A DNA stretch of 22,940 nt from JACJWR01 sp964627505. GTDB lineage: Bacteria; Actinomycetota; Actinomycetes; S36-B12; UBA10799. Positions 7,170 to 14,205 of this stretch are shown piece after piece (within the stretch, counting starts at the first letter, position 1; each line of letters begins with the position of its first letter). The notes beneath the pieces are model-generated. The model saw only the letters and a list, made by a program, of their open reading frames with translations. It made no database searches and was not told where the DNA came from. The stretch spans positions 1 to 22,940 of the forward strand of contig CAZVKB010000036.1 in assembly GCA_964627505.1 (NCBI GenBank), read 5' to 3'. The position numbers and the translations under genes are program-made.

Positions 7170-10100
7170 GTGCTCTCCTTGCGAACGACACCGGGTTGGA
7201 GTCCGGTTATTGTCTCGATGAAGCCGTCCACCCAAGCGATCAGTTCGACGCCGGTGAGAATCTTCCCCCCGACTCTAGCGGTCTTGGGCAGTGGCAGCAG
7301 CACGGTCCTGCTCGCGGGTTTGAGAACCGCGCCTGGATATAACCGGGAGAGCCGCATCTGCATCGACTCCGGCAGGGCCACACCTTCGCAGCGCAAGCGC
7401 TCACCGAGAGCGACCGCTTCGGTAATGCCCACGGCACTCAACCGCTGCCGCAAACCAGCTGCGGCACCCAGCATCACGACCGGCGCAGGCGGTCGCCCGA
7501 AGCGGTCGTGCATTTCGGCCAGGACTTCTGTGAGTGCCTCCGGCGTGGCAGCTTCCGCGAATGCCCGGTAGGCCGCCAACCGGAGTCGTTCGTCTGGAAT
7601 GTAGGTGTGTGGGATGTGCGCATCCAGCGGCAACTCCAATTTGGTCGGAAGGTGTTCGGAAGCCTCACCCTTGACCTCAGCCAGAGCCTCACCCACCATG
7701 CGCACATAGAGATCGAACCCGATGTCGGCGATATGTCCGGCTTGTTCGCCGCCGAGCAGGTTTCCGGCGCCGCGAATTTCCAGGTCCTTCATCGCCACCG
7801 CCATCCCGGCCCCGAGGTCGCTGCGTTGCGCAATGGTGGACAACCGCTCATAGGCGGTCTCCGACAGCGTCCGGTCCGGGTTGTACAGAAAGTACGCATA
7901 TGCTCGTTCGCGACCACGGCCCACTCGTCCCCGAATCTGGTGGAGTTGGGACAGCCCGAACATGTCGGCCCGATCCACGATCAGAGTGTTGGCGTTGGGA
8001 ATGTCGAGGCCGGACTCCACGATGGTGGTGGACACAAGCACGTCGAAACTGCGCTCCCAAAAGTCCACCATGACTTTTTCCAACTCAGATTCCCGCATTT
8101 GGCCGTGCGCCACAGCCACCCGCGCTTCGGGCACCAGCGCGGAGATCCGGGCCGCCACCTTGTTGATCGACTCCACCCGGTTGTGCACGAAGAACACCTG
8201 ACCGTCACGTGCAAGTTCGCGCCGGATCGCCGCCCCCACCTGTTTTTCGCGATAGGGCCCCACATAGGTGAGCACAGGCAGCCGGTCTTCCGGCGGAGTG
8301 GCGATGGTCGACATCTCCCGGATCCCGGTGATGGCCATCTCCAAGGTGCGCGGAATCGGCGTGGCCGACATGGTCAGCACATCCACATTGGTGCGCAAGG
8401 CTTTGAGATGTTCCTTGTGTTCCACACCAAACCGCTGCTCTTCGTCAACGATGACCAGCCCGAGGTCTTTGAGTTTGGTGTTCGGCCCGAGCAGTCGATG
8501 GGTACCGATGACCACATCCACCGAACCATCGGCCAAGCCGGCCAGAATCGCTTTGGCCTCGGCATCGCTGGTGAAGCGGCTCAAGCCCTCCACGCGCACC
8601 GGAAAAGGCGCAAACCGCGCACGAAAAGTCTTCAGGTGCTGGCTGGCCAGCAACGTGGTGGGGACGAGCACCACGACTTGGGTCCCGTCGGATACCGCTT
8701 TGAACGCCGCTCGCACGGCGATTTCGGTCTTGCCGAATCCGACGTCGCCACAGATCACCCGATCCATCGGCATGGGCTTTTCCATGTCGGCCTTCACCTC
8801 GTCGATGCACGCCAACTGGTCGGGGGTTTCGGCGAATGGGAAAGCGTCTTCGAGTTCTCGTTGCCAGGGTGTATCGGATCCGAAAGTGCGTCCCTGCGCG
8901 TTTTGGCGCGCCGCATACAAGCGCACCAAGCCAGCCACGATCTGCCCGACTGCTTTGCGGGCTTTGCCTTTGGCCTTTTGCCAGTCAGCGCCACCAAGGC
9001 GGTGCACTGTGGGCGCTTCCCCTCCGACGTATCGGGTGACGAGTTGCAGTTGCTCGGTGGGCACAAAGAGCCGATCCGGGGGCTGGCCCCGTTTGCTGGC
9101 CGCGTACTCGATCACGAGATACTCGCGGGTGGTGGCGGCAACTTTGCGCGTGACCATTTCCATATAACGACCGACGCCGTGGTGTTCGTGGACCACATAA
9201 TCCCCCGGGGCCAGTGACATCGGATCCACAGCCTTGCGGCGTCGAGACGGCATCCGGGTGCTTGCGCCAGGCGCAGCCGTGCCGAACACGTCGGATTCGG
9301 TGAGCACCACGAGTCCGGCACTTTCGGCAACGAAACCCCCGAGCATCGCGCCTGTCACCACTTCGGTCACCGGCGCGGGCGCCGTGGGTGCCAACTGCGC
9401 ACAGAGTCGAGCTGGGACATCCCATTCGCCGAGACTTTCGACTAAACGTTTCGCCGAACCCGGTCCGCCCGCAACAATGACCACCCGATCGGATTCCGCC
9501 AACCGACCTTGGATGTCAGTGGCGACTGCTCCGAGATCGCCCCGATAACTCGGCGCTGGAATGGCATCTACGGCCTGCTCGTTGTGCACACTCACTGCGG
9601 GCAGGTCTGACTGTGCAGATGCAGAATTGTCTGGGTCCGCGGTACCGGAAGTGGTGACCGGTTCCTGGGTTAGGGGTCCGGCTTCCCACCACCTAATGCC
9701 TTGATCTTGGGCGCGCTGAGCTAAGTCCGCCACGGAGATATAGGCCGAGCGCGCCAAGTCAATTGGCAGTTCCCCACCGTCGGCAGCCACCTCGAGCCCG
9801 GCTGCGAGGAACTCCGCGGAGGTTTGCACCAGTTCCGCGGCCCGTGCGGCTACCCGCTCCGGCTCAGCCACGAGCACCAAGGCATTGGCCGGTAAGAGTT
9901 CCACCAGTGTGGTCATGTCCGACACCACCAGCGGCGCGACGGCCTCCATGCCCGGCACCGACATGCCCTGCGACATCGGCTCAAGCAGATCGGCGAGGCC
10001 GGGGTGGCTCAGCGCGGCCGCGGCGGCTCGAGCTCGCACGTCCTCGGTGAGGAGCACTTCCTTACACACCGGAGCCCAAAGTTGGGCAATCGGCTCCAAC

Positions 10101-10864
10101 GAGCGTTGATCGGTGACCGCGAACGTGCGCAGGTCATCGACTTCATCACCGAAGAACTCCAAGCGCACCGGATGGCGTTCTGTTGGCGGAAAGACATCCA
10201 CGATTCCCCCGCGCACCGCAAACTGGCCCCGGCGCTCCACCAGATCGGTGCGCTCATACCCGGCGGCAACCAGTTGTCCGACCAGGTGTCCGATGCTGGC
10301 GTCATCACCGCGTCGCAGCACCACGGGGGCGACGTCACCCAAACCGCTGACGATCGGGGCCAGCACGGACCGGATCGGAGCCACCAGCACCTGAATCGGC
10401 CCATGGTGCGCATCGACAGGATCCGGGTGTGCCAGTCGACGCAGCACATGTGTGCGCTGACCGACGATATCCGGAGACGGGCTGAGCCGTTCGTGCGGCA
10501 AAGTCTCCCACGAGGGGAAGATCGCCGTGGTGTGCGCTGGCAGCAGCCCCTCGAGCACCGCCTGAAAGTCTTCCGCCGCCCGGACAGTTGGGGTGATGAG
10601 CAGCACCGGCTGCCCGCCCAGTTCCGGGTGCGCAGCGGCGGCGGCCAGGAACGGCAGCAGCACGGTTGGTGCTTGCAGCGATCGGTTGGGTACATGTGGG
10701 CTGCGGGCGTCCTGCACCCAAGACGCCACTGCGGCGTCCCGGGTGAGTTCGGCCGTCAGTGCAGCCAAGGCAGCCGCATCCCCGTTGCCAGCACCACTGG
10801 GGTTGGCAGACCCCTCCGGGAGCTGCACCGGGTGCGTGTCTGTCCGCGCGTCGAAGTGCGTCAC
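7166..10864 (-). CDS. mfd: Transcription-repair coupling factor
   Basis: Mfd is an ATP-driven translocase that displaces RNA polymerase stalled at DNA lesions and recruits UvrA. The 1232-residue product is of normal length. Domains in order: UvrB-like module at the N-terminus (PSWETLPHERLSP near 118-130, GGIVDVFPP near 219-227), RNA polymerase-interacting domain at about 554-613 (GDYVVHEHHGVGRY), SF2 helicase core with Walker A GDVGFGKT (706-713), DEEQ box (807-810), SAT motif (833-835) and QIRGRVGRG (976-984), then the C-terminal TRCF domain (about 1084-1189). The region at about 400-430 is a low-complexity linker. I chose the GTG at 10864, two bases after the upstream stop; it has no good Shine-Dalgarno, and a second in-frame GTG lies at 10828. 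The frame stays open 111 codons further upstream, but that part overlaps the phosphatase gene. Confidence 0.97.
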   Translation of the reverse strand: MTHFDARTDTHPVQLPEGSANPSGAGNGDAAALAALTAELTRDAAVASWVQDARSPHVPNRSLQAPTVLLPFLAAAAAHPELGGQPVLLITPTVRAAEDFQAVLEGLLPAHTTAIFPSWETLPHERLSPSPDIVGQRTHVLRRLAHPDPVDAHHGPIQVLVAPIRSVLAPIVSGLGDVAPVVLRRGDDASIGHLVGQLVAAGYERTDLVERRGQFAVRGGIVDVFPPTERHPVRLEFFGDEVDDLRTFAVTDQRSLEPIAQLWAPVCKEVLLTEDVRARAAAAALSHPGLADLLEPMSQGMSVPGMEAVAPLVVSDMTTLVELLPANALVLVAEPERVAARAAELVQTSAEFLAAGLEVAADGGELPIDLARSAYISVADLAQRAQDQGIRWWEAGPLTQEPVTTSGTADPDNSASAQSDLPAVSVHNEQAVDAIPAPSYRGDLGAVATDIQGRLAESDRVVIVAGGPGSAKRLVESLGEWDVPARLCAQLAPTAPAPVTEVVTGAMLGGFVAESAGLVVLTESDVFGTAAPGASTRMPSRRRKAVDPMSLAPGDYVVHEHHGVGRYMEMVTRKVAATTREYLVIEYAASKRGQPPDRLFVPTEQLQLVTRYVGGEAPTVHRLGGADWQKAKGKARKAVGQIVAGLVRLYAARQNAQGRTFGSDTPWQRELEDAFPFAETPDQLACIDEVKADMEKPMPMDRVICGDVGFGKTEIAVRAAFKAVSDGTQVVVLVPTTLLASQHLKTFRARFAPFPVRVEGLSRFTSDAEAKAILAGLADGSVDVVIGTHRLLGPNTKLKDLGLVIVDEEQRFGVEHKEHLKALRTNVDVLTMSATPIPRTLEMAITGIREMSTIATPPEDRLPVLTYVGPYREKQVGAAIRRELARDGQVFFVHNRVESINKVAARISALVPEARVAVAHGQMRESELEKVMVDFWERSFDVLVSTTIVESGLDIPNANTLIVDRADMFGLSQLHQIRGRVGRGRERAYAYFLYNPDRTLSETAYERLSTIAQRSDLGAGMAVAMKDLEIRGAGNLLGGEQAGHIADIGFDLYVRMVGEALAEVKGEASEHLPTKLELPLDAHIPHTYIPDERLRLAAYRAFAEAATPEALTEVLAEMHDRFGRPPAPVVMLGAAAGLRQRLSAVGITEAVALGERLRCEGVALPESMQMRLSRLYPGAVLKPASRTVLLPLPKTARVGGKILTGVELIAWVDGFIETITGLQPGVVRKEST

Positions 10865-10866
10865 GA

Positions 10867-11727
10867 TCAGGCCATACGGCCTTGGTCTGCCGTCGGCCGA
10901 CGCTGGGCAGTCGTTGCCAGCGCCGCCAACGCAGAGGTGGCCAACTCGGGTCGACAGACTAACAAGTCGGAAACCTTGGGCGGACGGTGGTTGAACGTCA
11001 CCGGCGCACCGTCGAGATGCGAAGCCTGGAGACCGGCAGCTTGGGCTACCGCCAGCGGTGCTGCCACATCCCACTCGAAGAATCCCGTGTCGTGCAGGTA
11101 TACCTCGACGTGCCCGGTGAGCAGGCGCGCCACTTTGGCCCCCACCGACCCCACCCGCACGATGTCCGCATGTGCCGGTCCCCCGAGTTCCACCCACCTG
11201 TCGACGAGCGCAGCCGCCACCTGATCGAGCGTCGCCGGCGGCCGACTCCGCGAGGTCACAATCCGCACCGGTCGGCTGACATCCAGGGGCGGTAACTCCG
11301 GCGGGGCATGTGAGGTGAACACCTCATCGGCATCGGGCACTGCTACCACTCCGAGCGCGAGTCGCTCGGCTGTCGGTACCCCACGATCCCAAAGAGCGAC
11401 ATGGACGGCCCAGTCGTCGCGTCCCAGCCCGTACTCCCAGGTGCCATCGAGCGGATCGATGATCCACACGTGGTTCGCATGGTCGCGTTCGGCAGCATCC
11501 TCGGCTTCCTCGCTGAGCACGGCGTCATGGGGTCGCGCCGATCGCAGTTCGCGGTCGAGAAACGCCTGCGACGCGGCATCTGCAGCGTCCCGCAGTCTGC
11601 GTGCCGCTGCCCGCCGGTCTGATTCTTCAGAGCTGAAGTTTCTGCGGAACTCCCGCAGTCGCTTGCCAGCTTCCCGAGCCAGTTGGGTGGCAAATTCCGC
11701 ATCCGCATGCGCCCTTGGAGTCGCCAT
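10867..11727 (-). CDS. IMPase-family phosphatase, CysQ-like
   Basis: The 286-residue protein belongs to the inositol monophosphatase/CysQ metal-dependent phosphatase family. It has the metal-binding LSEEAED (acidic pair near 73-74), IIDPLDGT (89-96) and FEWDVAAP (217-224). The stretch after DPLDGT, with GRDDWAVHVALW, resembles CysQ-type 3'(2'),5'-bisphosphate nucleotidases more than plain inositol phosphatases. The likely substrate is therefore PAP/PAPS, or possibly inositol phosphate or fructose-1,6-bisphosphate, since members are often promiscuous. I prefer the ATG at 11727, which has a GAGG 8 nt upstream. A GTG at 11757 would overlap the pth stop as GTGA and add 10 residues. The mfd start follows two bases after its TGA. 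Confidence 0.85.
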   Translation of the reverse strand: MATPRAHADAEFATQLAREAGKRLREFRRNFSSEESDRRAAARRLRDAADAASQAFLDRELRSARPHDAVLSEEAEDAAERDHANHVWIIDPLDGTWEYGLGRDDWAVHVALWDRGVPTAERLALGVVAVPDADEVFTSHAPPELPPLDVSRPVRIVTSRSRPPATLDQVAAALVDRWVELGGPAHADIVRVGSVGAKVARLLTGHVEVYLHDTGFFEWDVAAPLAVAQAAGLQASHLDGAPVTFNHRPPKVSDLLVCRPELATSALAALATTAQRRPTADQGRMA

Positions 11728-11753
11728 GGGTACCGCCTCTTCTCTCCTCAAGG

Positions 11754-12326
11754 TCACCTATTGAACTGGTTCTGCGCCGTGGCCAAACCTTCGGTCAGCA
11801 GCGCAAGCACGGCGTCGGCAGCCTCGGCAACCACCACCGCCACTTCCGATTGCTCCGCAGCGGCAAATCTGCGCAGCACATATGTAGCTGGCGCCATCTG
11901 CCCCGGTGGCCGTCCGATACCCACCCGGACCCGAAAAAAGTCCCCCGACTTGAGGCTCGTGCGCATGGACTTCAGGCCGTTATGGCCGCCGTCGCCACCA
12001 CCGAGTTTCAGGCGAAGACCGCCGAGCGGCAGGTCCAAATCGTCGTGCACTGCGATGATCTGGGTGAGCGGCACGCGATAGAACGCGGCCAGCGGCGCCA
12101 CGGCGTCCCCTGCGGCATTCATGTACGTGGTCGGCTTGGCCAGCACAACGCGACAGTCTGCGAGGCGTTCCTCGCAGACGTGCGCACGGGCTCGCCGGTG
12201 CTGGCGAAACGAGCCACCAGCCCGCCGTGCCAGGTCATCCACGACTGCAAAACCGATGTTGTGTCTGGTGTCGGCGTACTCGGCACCGGGATTCCCGAGT
12301 CCCACCACCAGCCATGGCGCGGCCGT
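11754..12326 (-). CDS. pth: Peptidyl-tRNA hydrolase, probably starting at ACG
   Basis: Pth releases tRNA from peptidyl-tRNA dropped by the ribosome. Family motifs are present: VVGLGNPGAEYADTRHNIG with catalytic Asn and His, KPTTYMNAAG, HDDLDLPLG and GGDGGHNGLKS. The start is unusual. In frame after the rplY TAG come ACC ACG GCC GCG CCA TGG CTG GTG GTG. The expected N-terminus (xxPWLVVGLGNPG) needs initiation at the ACG (12326), which has GAGGAG (12333-12338) exactly 6 nt upstream, giving 190 residues. The first standard start is GTG at 12308 (184 residues); it lacks a Shine-Dalgarno and would remove part of the first beta strand. The ATG at 12315 is out of frame. The stop at 11754 overlaps an alternative start of the phosphatase gene. 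Confidence 0.93.
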   Translation of the reverse strand, partial: TAAPWLVVGLGNPGAEYADTRHNIGFAVVDDLARRAGGSFRQHRRARAHVCEERLADCRVVLAKPTTYMNAAGDAVAPLAAFYRVPLTQIIAVHDDLDLPLGGLRLKLGGGDGGHNGLKSMRTSLKSGDFFRVRVGIGRPPGQMAPATYVLRRFAAAEQSEVAVVVAEAADAVLALLTEGLATAQNQFNR

Positions 12327-12329
12327 GGT

Positions 12330-12905
12330 CTACTCCTCGACGGAGTCTGCCGACTCGCCGTCTTCACTGGCCGCTTCCGCCGCCACAGCGTCTTCGGCGG
12401 CAGCAGCCGCGGCTGCTTCCTCGGCCTGGGCTTTGGCAATTGCCTGCACCTGTTCGACAGCTGCTGCGATCGCCTCGTCTGCTTCCATGTCGTTGTCTTC
12501 GTCCGTGAGCAAGTTGCTGACGATTTCCGCCACTGCCACCGGGTCGAGTTCGGCCGCAATTGCCACGGCTTCGGCCTTGACCATTGCCTGACCCAGCACC
12601 AGTCGCTCGCGGACCTCGCGGCGGGAGAGCACCACCAAATCGACATGCTCAATGATCGGCTTGATCGGGTGGCGTTGCACATCGCGCGGCGCCACCATGT
12701 GCGTGGCTCCGTCCAGACTCACCTCGAGCACCACTTTGGGCTGCTTGAGGGCCAGCATCAGGTCGTGCGCGTCCAGGGATAGCGCGACGTGCTCGCTGGC
12801 CGAACCGTAGATGACTGCCGGCACGCGGCCGGTGCCGCGCAGCCGCCGGGCCGCACCTTTGCCAAAGTCCGAGCGCGCTTCCCCCGCAAGTTTCACCTGT
12901 GACAT
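12330..12905 (-). CDS. rplY: Ribosomal protein bL25 (Ctc/TL5 type)
   Basis: The 191-residue protein is the long, two-domain form of bL25, which binds 5S rRNA in the large subunit. The N-terminal L25 domain spans about 1-95 (ARSDFGKGAARRLRGTGRVPAVIYG, then RHPIKPIIEHVDLVVL). The C-terminal TL5/Ctc beta domain spans about 95-150 and is followed by an acidic Ala/Glu-rich tail ending in SVEE. The ATG at 12905 has a GAGAG Shine-Dalgarno about 7 nt upstream; a start 17 codons further upstream is unlikely because it adds sequence unlike the family. Its last codons supply the Shine-Dalgarno for pth, and the two genes share a reading frame separated by TAG. A gap of about 170 bases upstream suggests its own promoter. 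Confidence 0.95.
   Translation of the reverse strand: MSQVKLAGEARSDFGKGAARRLRGTGRVPAVIYGSASEHVALSLDAHDLMLALKQPKVVLEVSLDGATHMVAPRDVQRHPIKPIIEHVDLVVLSRREVRERLVLGQAMVKAEAVAIAAELDPVAVAEIVSNLLTDEDNDMEADEAIAAAVEQVQAIAKAQAEEAAAAAAAEDAVAAEAASEDGESADSVEE
12333..12338 (-). promoter_or_regulatory. Shine-Dalgarno that points to an ACG start for pth
   Basis: GAGGAG on the minus strand forms the last two glutamate codons of rplY. It lies 6 nt before an ACG codon and 24 nt before the first GTG of the pth frame. The spacing is right for ACG and far too long for GTG. This decides my choice of start. Confidence 0.5.
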
Positions 12906-12972
12906 CGTTTGCTCTCTTTCGTCGAAGTGGGTGAGGTCGACGCAGGCGGGCATCACCTGTCGCGTCGATCAC

Positions 12973-12988
12973 GGCGGCCGTTGCCGCC
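12973..12988 (-). other. GC hairpin in the rplY leader
   Basis: On the minus strand GGCGGC and GCCGCC form a perfect 6-bp stem around the 4-nt loop AACG. It lies about 70 bases upstream of the rplY ATG. No T-run follows it. It may be a leader structure, a weak terminator for prs, or chance. Confidence 0.3.
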
Positions 12989-13060
12989 CTCGCCGGAACC
13001 TGTGCCAGTGTACGCGGTGCTGTGGTAACGGCTGCGCTGGGTCCAACCGCTTGCCGGGCT

Positions 13061-13077
13061 ACCAGTCACGCACTGGT
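13061..13077 (-). terminator. Possible weak terminator hairpin directly after prs
   Basis: A perfect 6-bp inverted repeat ACCAGT/ACTGGT with a 5-nt loop begins at the base after the prs TGA. There is no following T-run and the stem is short, so only a weak or Rho-assisted role is plausible. Confidence 0.3.
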
Positions 13078-14058
13078 TCAACCGTTCGCGGAACCGAACA
13101 AACTCGTGACCGAGCCATCGATGAACACCTCACTGATGGCCCGCGCAATCAGCGGTGCGATGGGCAACACGGTGAGTTTGTCGATGCGCTTAGCCGCCGG
13201 AATCGGCAGTGTGTCGGTCACGATCACCTGCGAGATCCGGGAATTGCGCAACCGCTCGGTGGCCGGATCGCTGAGCACCCCATGCGTGGCGGTGACAATG
13301 ACATCCGCAGCACCCTGCTCGAACAGCGTCTCAGACGCTTTCACGATGGTGCCGCCCGTGTCGATCATGTCATCGACCACGACACACACCCGGTCCTTGA
13401 CTTCCCCGACGACTTCGAACACCTTCACTTGGTTTGGCACGTCGGGGTCGCGGCGCTTGTGGATGATGGCCAACGGGGTGCCGAGAACGTCGGTCCACCG
13501 CTCGGCCACCCTTACCCGGCCAGCGTCCGGGCTCACCACTGTGACCTGCGAGAGGTCCACGTTGTCCGCCACATACTTCGACATCGTCGGGAGGGCAAAG
13601 AGGTGGTCCACCGGGCCATCGAAGAAACCCTGGATCTGACTGGTGTGCAGGTCGATTGCCATCAATCGGTCGGCTCCGGCAGTGTGGAAGAGATCCGCCA
13701 TCAAACGAGCGGTGATGGGTTCGCGCCCGCGGTGTTTTTTGTCCTGCCGCGCATAGCCGTAGAACGGCATGATGACCGTGATCCGCTTGGCAGAGGCCCG
13801 CTTCAACGCATCGACCATGATCAACTGCTCCATGATCCATTTGTTGATGTCCGGGCCGTGACTTTGCAGCACGAAAGCGTCCGCCCCGCGCACGCTTTCC
13901 TCGAAGCGGATGAACATTTCCCCGTTGGCGAAGTCGTAGGCGGACATCGGGGAGAGCCTGATCCCGAGTTCGACGGCCACCTGTTGCGCGAGTTCCGGGT
14001 GCGACCGGCCACCGAAGAGTCGTAGTTTCTTCTGCGGGGTCTGCACGATCTCGGTCAC
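13078..14058 (-). CDS. prs: Ribose-phosphate pyrophosphokinase
   Basis: The 326-residue PRPP synthetase transfers pyrophosphate from ATP to ribose-5-phosphate, supplying nucleotide, histidine and tryptophan synthesis and, in many actinobacteria, decaprenyl-phosphoryl-arabinose or ribose precursors. Visible motifs: flexible catalytic loop PFYGYARQDKKHRGREP at about 98-114, DLHTSQIQGFFD near 136-147, SPDAGRVRVA near 176-185, and the PRPP-binding VVVDDMIDTGGT at 226-237. The start is GTG at 14058 because GGAGG (14064-14068) lies 5 nt upstream; a GTG at 14070 would sit on top of that site. The 147-base gap after glmU contains a candidate promoter. The glmU-prs-rplY-pth order is common in actinobacteria. 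Confidence 0.97.
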   Translation of the reverse strand: MTEIVQTPQKKLRLFGGRSHPELAQQVAVELGIRLSPMSAYDFANGEMFIRFEESVRGADAFVLQSHGPDINKWIMEQLIMVDALKRASAKRITVIMPFYGYARQDKKHRGREPITARLMADLFHTAGADRLMAIDLHTSQIQGFFDGPVDHLFALPTMSKYVADNVDLSQVTVVSPDAGRVRVAERWTDVLGTPLAIIHKRRDPDVPNQVKVFEVVGEVKDRVCVVVDDMIDTGGTIVKASETLFEQGAADVIVTATHGVLSDPATERLRNSRISQVIVTDTLPIPAAKRIDKLTVLPIAPLIARAISEVFIDGSVTSLFGSANG

Positions 14059-14063
14059 ACGTA

Positions 14064-14068
14064 CCTCC
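14064..14068 (-). promoter_or_regulatory. Shine-Dalgarno of prs
   Basis: GGAGG on the minus strand, 5 nt before the GTG at 14058. It overlaps codons that a longer GTG start at 14070 would translate, and so favours the shorter protein. Confidence 0.7.
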
Positions 14069-14090
14069 ACCTCGGGTTGGCCGGACGGTC

Positions 14091-14096
14091 ACATTA
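14091..14096 (-). promoter_or_regulatory. Candidate -10 element upstream of prs
   Basis: TAATGT on the minus strand fits TANNNT and lies in the 147-base glmU-prs gap. A start about 7 nt downstream would give a leader of about 26 nt carrying the GGAGG. There is no convincing -35. The rest of this gap holds only short imperfect inverted repeats. Confidence 0.35.
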
Positions 14097-14205
14097 AAGA
14101 CGACTGAACGCTACTCCTGCGCTGCCGAACGTGACGAACGGGAGCACCCGCTTAGCGCAACCAGCCGACAGATGGCCTGATGCACAGTCATCACCGCAGC
14201 CGATG

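Larger units (their letters stand above)
12906..13077 (-). promoter_or_regulatory. prs-rplY intergenic region with candidate rplY promoter
   Basis: This 172-base gap is the longest non-coding stretch in the window. Reading along the minus strand from the prs stop it holds the inverted repeat ACCAGT-GCGTG-ACTGGT (13061-13077), a candidate -10 TACACT (13007-13012) without a clear -35, the GC hairpin at 12973-12988, and the rplY Shine-Dalgarno. Transcription from TACACT would give a leader of roughly 95 nt. I see no coding sequence in it. Confidence 0.35.

Noticed and set aside
7508..9217. A 569-codon plus-strand open frame opposite mfd.
   Set aside because: Antisense shadow of the mfd helicase core; no recognisable domain and no ribosome-binding context.
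10865..11197. The mfd frame stays open 111 codons upstream of my chosen start.
   Set aside because: It lies wholly inside the CysQ-like phosphatase gene in another frame, and its translation does not resemble Mfd.
12313..12315. An ATG close to the pth N-terminus as its start codon.
   Set aside because: It is in a different frame from pth; using it would need a frameshift, and no slippery sequence is evident.
12330..12500. Ala/Glu-rich repetitive DNA at the 3' end of rplY as a repeat element.
   Set aside because: It is explained by the acidic low-complexity tail common in Ctc-type bL25 proteins.
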